From an uncultured Bacteroidales bacterium (GTDB taxonomy: Bacteria > Bacteroidota > Bacteroidia > Bacteroidales > P3): a stretch of DNA of 42,988 bases. The notes under the pieces are model-generated. The model was not told the DNA's origin. It saw nothing but the letters and a program-made list of their open reading frames with translations, and did not search any database. Numbering within the stretch: the stretch's first letter is position 1; every line of letters begins with the position of its first letter. Made by a program: the position numbers and the translations under genes. Below, one piece after another: positions 1 through 7,426 of the stretch. Location of the stretch: the NCBI GenBank assembly GCA_905233475.1, contig CAJOEN010000007.1, positions 1-42,988 on the forward strand. The letters are read 5' to 3'.

Positions 1-1554
1 GAACTCGGCAGCGATCTTGGTGCGGCCTTCGCAGTCGGCGTAGAGGATACGTGCCTGCGAGCCGACAACGAGGTGGTTTTCCTTGGCGCCTTTTATCCAT
101 TGTATATTGTCGCGCATCTGCTGCTGAATTTCGGCGGGAGCCTTGGCGGAAATCTCGTTAAGCACGTCCATGGCGATGTGGTCGGAAACGTCCAAGTCCT
201 CAGGTTTGCCCGAAGTGCACACCCAGCGGAAAGGTCCGAAACCGTAGTCGAAGCACATCGGTCCCATAATATCCTGAACATAAGAAGGATAGCGGAAAGT
301 GCCGTCGGCTTCCATAACATCGGCACCGGCGCGACTGCTTTCCAGAAGGAAGGCATTGCCGTAGTCGAAGAAATACATACCTTTGGCAGTGAGCTTGTTA
401 ACGGCTGCCACATGACGGCGAAGGCTTTCCTGCACTTTCTCCTTGAAAAGGGCGGGATTGTCGGCCATCATACGTTTCGACTCCTCGAACGACACTCCTA
501 CGGGGTAGTATCCACCGGCCCAAGGATTGTGAAGCGAAGTCTGGTCGGAGCCGAGATCCACCTGAATGCCTTTTTCGGCGCAGTATTCCCAAAGATCCAC
601 CACATTGCCCTGATAGGCGAAGCTACGGGCGATTTTTTCGGCGCGGGCTTTGTTCACTGCGGTGAAAAGTTCGTCGAGGTTTTCGTGAACTTCGTCCACC
701 CAGCCTTGGTTGAAACGTTTCTGAGTGGCGGAGGGGTTGATTTCGGCGGTTATGGACACCACGCCAGCTATGTTGCCGGCTTTGGGCTGTGCGCCGCTCA
801 TGCCGCCAAGTCCAGCGGTGATGAACAGTTTGCCAGCTGTACCGCCGCCGAGTTTACGTGCGGCGTTCAAAACAGTAATGGTGGTGCCGTGCACTATGCC
901 CTGCGGACCGATGTACATATACGAACCTGCAGTCATCTGGCCGTATTGTGTCACGCCCATAGCGTTGTAGCGTTCCCAGTCGTCGGGTTTGCTGTAGTTG
1001 GGAATCATCATGCCGTTGGTAACCACCACGCGGGGGGCGTCCTTGTGGCTGGGATAGAGTCCCATAGGGTGTCCGGAGTACATAACCAGAGTCTGCTCGT
1101 CGGTCATCTCCGAGAGATATTTCATAACAAGGCGGTACTGAGCCCAGTTTTGGAACACGGCTCCGTTGCCACCGTAGGTGATAAGCTCGTGCGGATGCTG
1201 TGCCACAGCGGGGTCGAGGTTGTTCTGAATCATCAGCATAATGGCCGCAGCCTGACGGCAACGGGCGGGATAATCCTCGATGGGACGGGCATACATGGGG
1301 TATGTGGGACGCAGACGGTACATATAAATACGTCCGTATTTGTGCAGCTCTTCGGCAAACTCCTTGGCCAGAACGGCGTGGTGGCGCGGCTCGAAATAGC
1401 GCAGGGCGTTGCGTATGGCGAGTTCCTTCTCGGCTTTTGTAAGTATGTCCTTGCGCTTGGGCGCGTGATTCACATTGGGGTCGTAGGCTTGCGGCTGGGG
1501 CAACTCGGCAGGAATGCCCTGTCTCAGTTCGTCTTGAAATTCTTTTAATGTCAT
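1..1554 (-). CDS. hutU: Urocanate hydratase, partial (C-terminus beyond left edge)
   Basis: Urocanase converts urocanate to imidazolonepropionate in the cytoplasm, the second step of histidine breakdown, using bound NAD. I translated the minus strand from ATG at 1554; 518 codons are present and the frame is still open at base 1. Recognisable blocks, in order, are HPHELITYGGNGAVFQNWAQ, YSGHPMGLYPSHKDAPR, QYGQMTAGSYMYIGPQG, the glycine-rich NAD segment TAGLGGMSGAQPKAG and GPMCFDYGFGPFRWVCTSG. The N-terminus and the NNLDPAVAQHPHEL segment resemble the long, UROC1-like form of about 650-680 residues found in Bacteroidetes rather than the 550-residue proteobacterial form, so roughly 140 residues should lie outside the window. 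It follows ftcD by 46 bases with no terminator or promoter visible, so the two are probably one operon. Identity is secure. Confidence 0.96.
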   Translation of the reverse strand, partial: MTLKEFQDELRQGIPAELPQPQAYDPNVNHAPKRKDILTKAEKELAIRNALRYFEPRHHAVLAKEFAEELHKYGRIYMYRLRPTYPMYARPIEDYPARCRQAAAIMLMIQNNLDPAVAQHPHELITYGGNGAVFQNWAQYRLVMKYLSEMTDEQTLVMYSGHPMGLYPSHKDAPRVVVTNGMMIPNYSKPDDWERYNAMGVTQYGQMTAGSYMYIGPQGIVHGTTITVLNAARKLGGGTAGKLFITAGLGGMSGAQPKAGNIAGVVSITAEINPSATQKRFNQGWVDEVHENLDELFTAVNKARAEKIARSFAYQGNVVDLWEYCAEKGIQVDLGSDQTSLHNPWAGGYYPVGVSFEESKRMMADNPALFKEKVQESLRRHVAAVNKLTAKGMYFFDYGNAFLLESSRAGADVMEADGTFRYPSYVQDIMGPMCFDYGFGPFRWVCTSGKPEDLDVSDHIAMDVLNEISAKAPAEIQQQMRDNIQWIKGAKENHLVVGSQARILYADCEGRTKIAAEF

Positions 1555-1600
1555 AATCGTTTGTTTTTAAACGGTTTCTGTAAAAAATATTGTGAAAGTT

Positions 1601-3298
1601 TTATCCGTTTATCTTCTTGTTTACTTCAAGCAGGAGACGTTGTTCTTCGGCAACGGCGGCTTTCTCCAATTTCTCCGCTTCGGCAAGGATTTGAGCTTTG
1701 AACGTCTCGTCCTTTAGGCTCGAAGCGTTGATTCTTACGTTGAGACCCGCTCCCAACACTGCCGAGCGAGCGCACAGGGCTCCTACGCCGGCGTCGGTAA
1801 CGGAATTGGGGTTGCCAATCTCAACCATAGCGTTTATCACCTCAAAGGCCTCGAAAGCCTTCTGCATGGTGCGGAAAGGAACCTCGGTAGCGTATTTGGT
1901 AGCCTCCTGAATAGCGGCGGTACGGGCTTTTTTCTCCTCGTCGGTCTTTTTGGGCAGGCCGAAAGCATTCATTATCTTGTTGAAAGCGTTGGTGTCTTCA
2001 TCAACAAGGTGCAGAAGTTCGTCTTTTATACGCTGACCTTTCACCGCCCAGTTGGAGAATTCCTCCCAACGGTCGTCCCAGCCGGCTTTGTGCGACGACA
2101 GGTTGGCAACCATTGCGGCCAACGAAGCCGCCAAGGCACCCATGTATGCCGATATGGAACCACCGCCCGGAGCAGGACTTTCGCTTGCCGTCTCGTTGGC
2201 GAAAGCGGTGCAGGTCATGTCCACCAAACGCTTGGTGCTGTGGTCTTCAAGCATGTATTCTATAACTTTCTCTTGCGGGTCGAAAGGCTTTAGGTCGTCC
2301 AATCCCATTGATTTTACGGCAATTTTTATTTTTTCCTCTTCGGTTACGCCGAGCGAGCGTTGCTGTTTGGCAAGATAGTATTCGCCGGCGTCGATAAGGA
2401 CTTTTTTCGGTATCAGACCCACTATTTCACAGCCGCTTACGCGCACACCTCGGGCGGCGGCTTTGGCACACACTTCTTCGAAAGCCACATGCACGGGGGT
2501 GACGGCGATGTTGGTGATGTTCATCGAAACTTGTGCTATGCCGTATTCCTCTATAAACCAGCCTATTGCCTTAGTACATTTCAGTGTGCCGGGAATCATT
2601 ATTGTCTCGCCGTTGGCGTCTTTCATCGGTTTGCCGGTAACCTTGCCCCCCTCGCGTTGTGGACGGCCTTTTTCGCGCACGTCGAAAGCTATGGCGTTGG
2701 CACGGCGGGTGGAGGTTGTGTTGAGGTTGTAGTTGATGGCCACGAGGAAATCGCGGGCTCCTACTTGGGTTGCGCCGGTCTGTGCCACATGGTCGTTCCA
2801 TTGGTTGGGGCCGAAATCAGGTTTCCATTGCTCGGTGCCGAGACGCGACGAGAGCGACTCGTACTCTCCTGTACGGCAATAAGCGAGGTTGCGACGTTCG
2901 GGCACTTGTGCAGCCTCTTCGTAGCAGTAGATGGGGATATTTAACTCTGTTCCAATGCGTTGGGCTAACTTATGGGCGTATTCCACCACTTCATCCATAG
3001 TGATGTTGCTCACGGGTATAAGAGGGCACACGTCAGTAGCACCTTGGCGCGGGTGGTCGCCGTGGTGGTTGCGCATGTCGATAAGTTCGGCGGCTTTTTT
3101 CACCACACGGAAAGCAGCCTCGCACACAGGTTCTGGCTCACCCACAAAAGTTATAACTGTGCGGTTGGTGGTGGCACCCGGATCCACGTCCAAAAGTTTT
3201 ACACCTTCAACCTTTTCTATTTCGGCAGTTACCTGATTTATGATGTTCCTATCGCGACCTTCGCTGATATTGGGAACACATTCGATTATTTTTTTCAT
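1601..3298 (-). CDS. ftcD: Bifunctional glutamate formimidoyltransferase / formimidoyl-THF cyclodeaminase
   Basis: This 565-residue protein fuses the two enzymes that end histidine catabolism. One moves the formimino group from formiminoglutamate to tetrahydrofolate; the other releases ammonia to give methenyl-THF. The transferase domain starts at ECVPNISEGRD and contains the His-rich active-site stretch MRNHHGDHPRQGATDV (residues 75-90). The cyclodeaminase half begins near residue 360 with SPAPGGGS and includes SVTDAGVGALCARSAVLGAG. Full length and fusion match the animal and Bacteroidetes form; many bacteria have separate genes. The ATG at 3298 begins directly at the family's conserved N-terminus. 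It is the first gene of an operon with hutU, with a promoter candidate at 3365-3395 and a MITE-like element just upstream of that. Confidence 0.97.
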   Translation of the reverse strand: MKKIIECVPNISEGRDRNIINQVTAEIEKVEGVKLLDVDPGATTNRTVITFVGEPEPVCEAAFRVVKKAAELIDMRNHHGDHPRQGATDVCPLIPVSNITMDEVVEYAHKLAQRIGTELNIPIYCYEEAAQVPERRNLAYCRTGEYESLSSRLGTEQWKPDFGPNQWNDHVAQTGATQVGARDFLVAINYNLNTTSTRRANAIAFDVREKGRPQREGGKVTGKPMKDANGETIMIPGTLKCTKAIGWFIEEYGIAQVSMNITNIAVTPVHVAFEEVCAKAAARGVRVSGCEIVGLIPKKVLIDAGEYYLAKQQRSLGVTEEEKIKIAVKSMGLDDLKPFDPQEKVIEYMLEDHSTKRLVDMTCTAFANETASESPAPGGGSISAYMGALAASLAAMVANLSSHKAGWDDRWEEFSNWAVKGQRIKDELLHLVDEDTNAFNKIMNAFGLPKKTDEEKKARTAAIQEATKYATEVPFRTMQKAFEAFEVINAMVEIGNPNSVTDAGVGALCARSAVLGAGLNVRINASSLKDETFKAQILAEAEKLEKAAVAEEQRLLLEVNKKING

Positions 3299-3364
3299 TT
3301 TAATATCTATATATTTTTTTATTTGTCAATCAATTACAGTTATTCCATCTAAAACAGGATATTG

Positions 3365-3395
3365 CAAATTTACGAAATTTTTCCCGTAATTGAAA
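3365..3395 (-). promoter_or_regulatory. Promoter candidate for ftcD-hutU
   Basis: On the minus strand, TTTC (3392-3395), a 19-base spacer and TAAATTTG (3365-3372) approximate the Bacteroidetes consensus. The -33 element has one mismatch. The start codon lies about 67 bases downstream. The MITE-like element ends only 10 bases above the -33 element. Confidence 0.55.
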
Positions 3396-3405
3396 TAAAA
3401 AAAAT

Positions 3406-3600
3406 TATTGGTGTCCGACAAAACAACTGATAGAGTCTGATTAATTTATTAACACCATAATGCTCTAGGAGAGAAATACTCTCAATAATCCCAAGTGTAA
3501 CTTGGGGTTGCACTGAAAAACATGCCCCCTATATAAGAACCAGTCTCTTTTTATACATACACTTTTATGACATTTAAAAAAGATTTATCGGACACCAATA
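3406..3600. mobile_element. MITE-like element with 17 bp terminal inverted repeats
   Basis: A 195 bp non-coding segment is bounded by TATTGGTGTCCGA(C/T)AAA at 3406-3422 and its inverted copy ending at 3600 (one mismatch in 17). Inside are two short hairpins: GAGAG/CTCTC (3469-3473 with 3479-3483) and CCCAAGT/ACTTGGG (3490-3496 with 3500-3506). The same block, with a changed hairpin loop, recurs at the right end of the window (42893 onward). No clear target-site duplication is visible. GTGTCCG-type ends remind me of some Bacteroidetes IS4-like elements, but that assignment comes from memory and is unproven. No ORF is present, so if mobile it would depend on a transposase elsewhere. Confidence 0.7.
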
Positions 3601-3627
3601 GTTTTAGATTGCGGTGCTTTATTCCGC

Positions 3628-3710
3628 AAAAAAGGTTAATGAATTAATCGAAAATATAGAAAAAAGGTTAATAAATCAAACAAAATTTGATAAAATTTGG
3701 TTATTGCAAT
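3628..3710. repeat. Direct repeats, about 32 bp period, upstream of ATPase gene
   Basis: Unit 1 (3628-3659) and unit 2 (3660-3691) share AAAAAAGGTTAAT and match at about 24 of 32 bases. A third, more diverged unit begins at 3692; its GGTTA falls 33 bases after that of unit 2. The third unit supplies the TTTG of the ATPase promoter (3696-3699). The units abut without spacers, so this is not a CRISPR array. Confidence 0.65.
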
Positions 3711-3727
3711 AATCTTTTGTATCTTTG
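3696..3727 (+). promoter_or_regulatory. Promoter of the ATPase gene at 3753
   Basis: TTTG (3696-3699), a 20-base spacer and TATCTTTG (3720-3727) match the Bacteroidetes consensus exactly. The start codon follows after 25 bases. The -33 box is inside the third direct-repeat unit. Confidence 0.8.
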
Positions 3728-3752
3728 CAAAAAAATTTAAAGCCGAAAAACA

Positions 3753-4949
3753 ATGGAAACTTTGTTCAGAAAACACAAGATGCTGATTTCGCAAGTACCT
3801 ACCGATATTATTCGCGAAACGATGAACACTATCAACTGGGAGAAACAACTTGTGGCTATACGCGGCTCACGAGGCGTGGGGAAAACCACACTTATGAGAC
3901 AGTATATCAAGCATAAATACGGGACAAGCGCAGGCGAAGCCCTGTATTGTGTAATGGACAGCATTTATTTTACCAGCCACTCTCTTTTGGACTTGGCCGA
4001 ACGTTTTCATCAGATGGGAGGCAAGCATCTATTTCTCGACGAAGTACACCGCTACCCTACTTGGAGCCGCGAAATAAAAGAGATTATAGATTTGTACCCC
4101 GACCTGAAAATCACCTTTACAGGCTCGTCGCTGATACAAATTTTCAACGCCGATGCCGACCTTTCGCGCCGTGTGTTGAGCTATACAATGGATGCTCTTT
4201 CGTTCCGCGAGTTTCTGCATTTCTACAAAGGAATACAAATAAAAAGACACAGCCTCGACGATATTCTAAGCAATCACGACGACATCTGCAACGAGGTGAA
4301 CAAGCTGTGCCGTCCCCTGCCTCTGTTCGAGGAATATCTGCGCGTGGGATATTTCCCTTTTTTCGACGGCAACGAAGAAGAATACTACAGCCGCATTGAA
4401 AATGTGATAAACTTTGTAGTGGAACAGGAGCTGACGCATTTCTGCGGAGTGGACACGGCCAACACACGGAAAATCAAGGCACTTATCCAGTTTCTGGCCG
4501 ACACACATCCTTTCGAACTCAATATCTCGAAACTTTCGGCCAGACTTGAGCTGAACAAACAAACGGTGCTAAGCTACATAAATAGCCTTGGGCGCGCCGA
4601 GCTGCTGCAACCGCTCTACTCCGACAGCAAAAACATAACACGACTGCAAAAGCCCGACAAAATATATCTCCATAACCCCAATATGTTCTATGCGCTGGGC
4701 TACGGCGACAAGATTGGCACTATCAGGGAGTGCTTTTTCGTGAACCAGATCTCGACAAACCACACCGTTGAATACGGCAAGGACAAAGGCGATTTTGTAA
4801 TAGACGGGAAAATAACCATAGAGGTGGGCGGCAAGGACAAAACTTTCGAACAGGTAGCGGACATCCCCGACTCGTACATTATGGCCGACCGCATGGAGTT
4901 CGCCGTAGGCAAAAAACTACCACTGTGGCTTGCCGGAATGGTGTATTGA
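3753..4949 (+). CDS. AAA-family ATPase (AAA_14/DUF4143-like)
   Basis: A 398-residue predicted cytoplasmic ATPase. Walker A is GSRGVGKTT (residues 38-46) and Walker B is HLFLDEVHR (92-100), followed by a sensor-like TFTGSS. After a helical middle region the C-terminus has DFVIDGKITIEVGGKDK, a D...E-x-x-x-K arrangement resembling a PD-(D/E)XK nuclease-like fold, as seen in DUF4143-type proteins. This family is widespread in anaerobic Bacteroidales, usually as scattered accessory genes of unknown role. The promoter is strong and the start lies 25 bases after it. A second copy of the last 277 bp is at 6594-6870, and the next gene is an opposing ATPase of another subfamily. Function is not known; nucleic-acid-related ATPase is the most that can be said. 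Confidence 0.85.
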   Translation: METLFRKHKMLISQVPTDIIRETMNTINWEKQLVAIRGSRGVGKTTLMRQYIKHKYGTSAGEALYCVMDSIYFTSHSLLDLAERFHQMGGKHLFLDEVHRYPTWSREIKEIIDLYPDLKITFTGSSLIQIFNADADLSRRVLSYTMDALSFREFLHFYKGIQIKRHSLDDILSNHDDICNEVNKLCRPLPLFEEYLRVGYFPFFDGNEEEYYSRIENVINFVVEQELTHFCGVDTANTRKIKALIQFLADTHPFELNISKLSARLELNKQTVLSYINSLGRAELLQPLYSDSKNITRLQKPDKIYLHNPNMFYALGYGDKIGTIRECFFVNQISTNHTVEYGKDKGDFVIDGKITIEVGGKDKTFEQVADIPDSYIMADRMEFAVGKKLPLWLAGMVY

Positions 4950-4980
4950 TAAGTGGAATATAAGGTGCATCTTGCTCAGC

Positions 4981-6417
4981 CTATTCCTCTCTTTTTGGCA
5001 GGAATAGGTCGTCAAGCCTAACCTGCTGCACTACCTCATTAGCATATTCATTTTCTTTCAATCCATAGGGAGTTATGAACGTGAGTAGCAGACCTTTATT
5101 CATCTGTGTTTCGTTTTGGAATGCGAACAGACGATTTTGCAGTTTCTCATATTCTGCTTTACTGATAAGATAGGGTGTGTGCGAAAATTTCATCTCGCAA
5201 ACATTTACCATATCATCCGCCCTGTCCAAAACCAAATCTATTTGTGCCGCAGGTGAAGATGCATTGCTTCTCCATTGGTAATAATTCACTCTGATGCCAC
5301 TTATTCCGATAGATTGTTTCATCTGGTTGATATGCTGCATAGCCACCCGCTCGAAGGCCAGACCTTCCCACGACAGCATAACTGATGTCCTACTGCTCTT
5401 GCTGAAAAAACGCTCCTCCTCACCGACGACGGCATTAAAATGCAGATGGAATAGCGTGAACATATCAGTAAGGGCGTATATCTCGGAGTTCTGCTTGATT
5501 TTTCTGCCAAATACCCGATAGGAACGTAGAAAATCGCAGTTCTTCAAATCATTCAATAGTTTGGTTAGTGTTCCACCGCTCTGTATGTGCAATTTGTCAG
5601 CTATTTCGTCGCGTGTAAGACCTTTTTTGTTTTTCGACAAAATGGAAACAATGTTCAAGTACGGTTCCGGCTGTTTGAACAGCGAAGCGAAAAGACGTTC
5701 ATATTCCCTGTGCAATATGCCGGTAGGTTTGCTGTACAGGCGGTCTAATGATTGTACCAGGCTCTCTCCCTGTTGTATCAGACTCAGATAATACGGTATG
5801 CCGCCAAAAGCCATATATGCTTGCGCAATCATCAGTCTGGTCCAATGTATGCCGTTGGCATTCAGGTAAAACTCTGTTTCTGCTAGTGTGAAAGGGTGCA
5901 AATGGATTTCAAACGTCAGACGGTCGTGCAAACCGCCGTGACTGTCCACTATGTTTTTGACTATCCACGACGTGGCACTGCCACATACTATCAGCTTGAT
6001 GTTGGGATAGCGAGCCGCCCATGTGTTCCAAAAATGGTCAAGGGCGGGTACAAAATCCGAACGCTGGGTGTCAAAACAAGGTATCTCGTCCAAAAAGATA
6101 ACGGTAGTCAGTCCTGCCTCCACACGTTTCTGCAAACCCTCTCGCAACGCGCCGAACAACGACATCCAACTATCTGTTTGTCCGCCGTTAGCACCAATTT
6201 TCTCCAAAGCAGTGCAAAATGCCTCCTTCTGCCGTACTGTTTTCGCATTGAGTACGCCCGACGCATAAAACGACAGTTTGTCGCGGAAATGCTCCGTTAT
6301 AAGATAAGTCTTTCCCACACGCCGTCTGCCATATACGGCAACAAACTCTGCTTTGGGGCTTTTTGCCATAATATCCAACTGTCGTTTTTCTGTTTCCCTG
6401 CCAATGATATTTGCCAT
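4981..6417 (-). CDS. Archaeal-type ATPase with C-terminal DUF234-like domain
   Basis: A 478-residue ATPase: Walker A GRRRVGKT (residues 30-37), Walker B TVIFLDEIPCFD near 110, then a winged-helix-like segment (LTRDEIADKLHIQSGGTLTK). The C-terminal region contains AQIDLVLDRADDMVNVCEMK, a D...E-x-K pattern typical of the nuclease-like DUF234 domain. I chose ATG 6417 rather than the in-frame ATG at 6486 because the promoter (TTTG 6470-6473, TACCTTTG 6442-6449) lies between them, so the upstream ATG would not be transcribed. It converges with the 3753 gene with only 31 bases between stops. A 54 bp repeat sits immediately above the promoter. Cellular role unknown. Confidence 0.88.
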   Translation of the reverse strand: MANIIGRETEKRQLDIMAKSPKAEFVAVYGRRRVGKTYLITEHFRDKLSFYASGVLNAKTVRQKEAFCTALEKIGANGGQTDSWMSLFGALREGLQKRVEAGLTTVIFLDEIPCFDTQRSDFVPALDHFWNTWAARYPNIKLIVCGSATSWIVKNIVDSHGGLHDRLTFEIHLHPFTLAETEFYLNANGIHWTRLMIAQAYMAFGGIPYYLSLIQQGESLVQSLDRLYSKPTGILHREYERLFASLFKQPEPYLNIVSILSKNKKGLTRDEIADKLHIQSGGTLTKLLNDLKNCDFLRSYRVFGRKIKQNSEIYALTDMFTLFHLHFNAVVGEEERFFSKSSRTSVMLSWEGLAFERVAMQHINQMKQSIGISGIRVNYYQWRSNASSPAAQIDLVLDRADDMVNVCEMKFSHTPYLISKAEYEKLQNRLFAFQNETQMNKGLLLTFITPYGLKENEYANEVVQQVRLDDLFLPKREE

Positions 6418-6441
6418 TGCATATACTTTTAAAATACGATG

Positions 6442-6473
6442 CAAAGGTACAACATATTTTTGATATATGCAAA
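6442..6473 (-). promoter_or_regulatory. Promoter of the DUF234-type ATPase gene
   Basis: On the minus strand, TTTG (6470-6473), a 20-base spacer and TACCTTTG (6442-6449) match the consensus fully. It decides the start at 6417. The -33 box abuts the first unit of the repeat array at 6474-6581. Confidence 0.82.
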
Positions 6474-6581
6474 CAGTTCGAGCCAAAAACGATAATTTTT
6501 AGCATATTTTGGCTAAAACTGATATATGAGTTTCAGCCAAAATATATATTTTTCACACAACTTTGGCTGAAACTCGTATTT
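6474..6581. repeat. 54 bp tandem repeat with nested inverted repeats
   Basis: Units 6474-6527 and 6528-6581 match at about 37 of 54 bases. Each contains AGCCAAA and, 30 bases on, TTTGGCT in opposite orientation, giving four alternating copies of an AGTTTCAGCCAAAA-like site. Arms 6528-6541 and 6562-6575 are a perfect 14 bp inverted repeat (GAGTTTCAGCCAAA). Arms 6504-6520 and 6529-6545 are a 17 bp inverted repeat with one mismatch. The array lies between the ATPase promoter and the remnant at 6594. The alternating sites look like operator or protein-binding sites; that is inference. Confidence 0.7.
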
Positions 6582-6593
6582 TTTTTTTCTCGG

Positions 6594-6870
6594 TAACCCC
6601 AATATGTTCTATGCTCTGGGCTACGGAGACAAAATCGGAACCATAAGGGAATGTTTTTTCGTGAACCAGATTTCTACAAGCCACACCGTGGAATACGGCA
6701 AGGACAAAGGCGATTTTGTAATAGACGGGAAAATAACCATTGAGGTAGGCGGCAAGGACAAAACCTTCGAGCAGGTGGCGGACATGCCCGACTCTTACAT
6801 TATGGCCGACCGAATGGAGTTCGCCGTAGGCAAAAAACTACCCCTGTGGCTGGCTGGAATGATTTATTGA
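6594..6870 (+). pseudogene. 3' remnant of a second ATPase gene (paralogue of 3753-4949)
   Basis: Bases 6594-6870 align without gaps to 4673-4949 of the intact ATPase (constant offset 1921). I counted 26 base differences, about 90.6% identity, of which only three change residues (N to S, I to M, V to I). The first roughly 308 codons are absent; homology stops abruptly at TAACCCCAATATG next to the 54 bp repeat array. An ATG at 6604 could open an 88-residue ORF, but no promoter is visible and the ATPase core is missing. The excess of synonymous changes implies the copy was a constrained gene until it was truncated, or that the segment arrived by recombination from an intact relative. Confidence 0.85.
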
Positions 6871-6910
6871 AATGAAATATTACAAATAAAAAAGGAAACC
6901 ACTTCCATCC

Positions 6911-7177
6911 CTAATACGTGTCGGGCGCAACTTTTAGTTTGCCCTGCAGCACCAATATTTTGAACATGAGCACAGGGTCGTATGGCTTGGCTCCGGCCTT
7001 TGTCATCTTGTCTTTATGCAGTGCCTTCTCTAAAATTTCGCGAAACATCTCAAAATCAATCACTCCCGACAACCGATCGAGAGGATTGCCCATGTCGTTT
7101 AGTTTCTCAATGGTCTGTTCGTCATCAAACAACCCAATATTGCCTTGTATCTTGTATTCTTGCTTTTTCGGTTCCAT
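6911..7177 (-). pseudogene. Truncated IS5-type transposase (N-terminal fragment)
   Basis: This 88-codon ORF begins MEPKKQEYKIQGNIGLFDDE and continues with NPLDRLSGVIDFEMFREILE and KPYDPVLMFKILVLQ. That is the DUF772-like N-terminal domain of IS5-family transposases, which are normally above 300 residues. The catalytic DDE domain is missing: after KILVLQ the reading frame passes into unrelated sequence (GKLKVAPDTY) and stops. A TATTTTTG box (7198-7205) lies just above the start, probably the element's own promoter. No terminal inverted repeats or target duplication could be identified. It is a dead remnant and marks this island as a site of past transposition. Confidence 0.75.
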
Positions 7178-7426
7178 ATTAATAATTATTTACAATGCAA
7201 AAATACAAATAATTCCTTGATTGACAATGATTTAAAGCAATTAGTTATACACAAAGTTATCAACATCAGCACTTTGTGCAAATCGGTGATTTTGAGTGTG
7301 TTTATTAAGCTTTTTTCACTTGTAACACATTGCTATTCAAGTAATTTTAATTAGAAGTTCCCTGAATACTTTCTTCATTTCTGTAAATTGAATAGTGAAG
7401 GATTGTGTTGTTGTGGTTTCAGCGGT
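7178..7426. other. Non-coding remainder of the island
   Basis: AT-rich, with no gene recognised. It contains TTATACACA and TTATCAACA near 7247-7262, weak DnaA-box resemblances without other origin features. The outer end of the IS5-type element probably lies here, but I could not place it. Confidence 0.4.

Noticed and set aside
73-1548. 491-codon open frame on the plus strand
   Set aside because: Antisense shadow of hutU; the minus-strand frame carries every urocanase motif, while the plus frame resembles nothing.
6418-6486. Upstream ATG (6486) as start of the DUF234 ATPase
   Set aside because: An exact consensus promoter lies between it and ATG 6417, so it would not be in the transcript.
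6604-6870. Independent small gene of 88 codons
   Set aside because: It is an exact collinear copy of the end of the 3753 ATPase with no promoter of its own; treated as a remnant.
7240-7265. Replication origin (DnaA-box-like TTATACACA and TTATCAACA)
   Set aside because: Only two imperfect boxes, no AT-rich unwinding module that stands out, and no dnaA, dnaN or partition genes.
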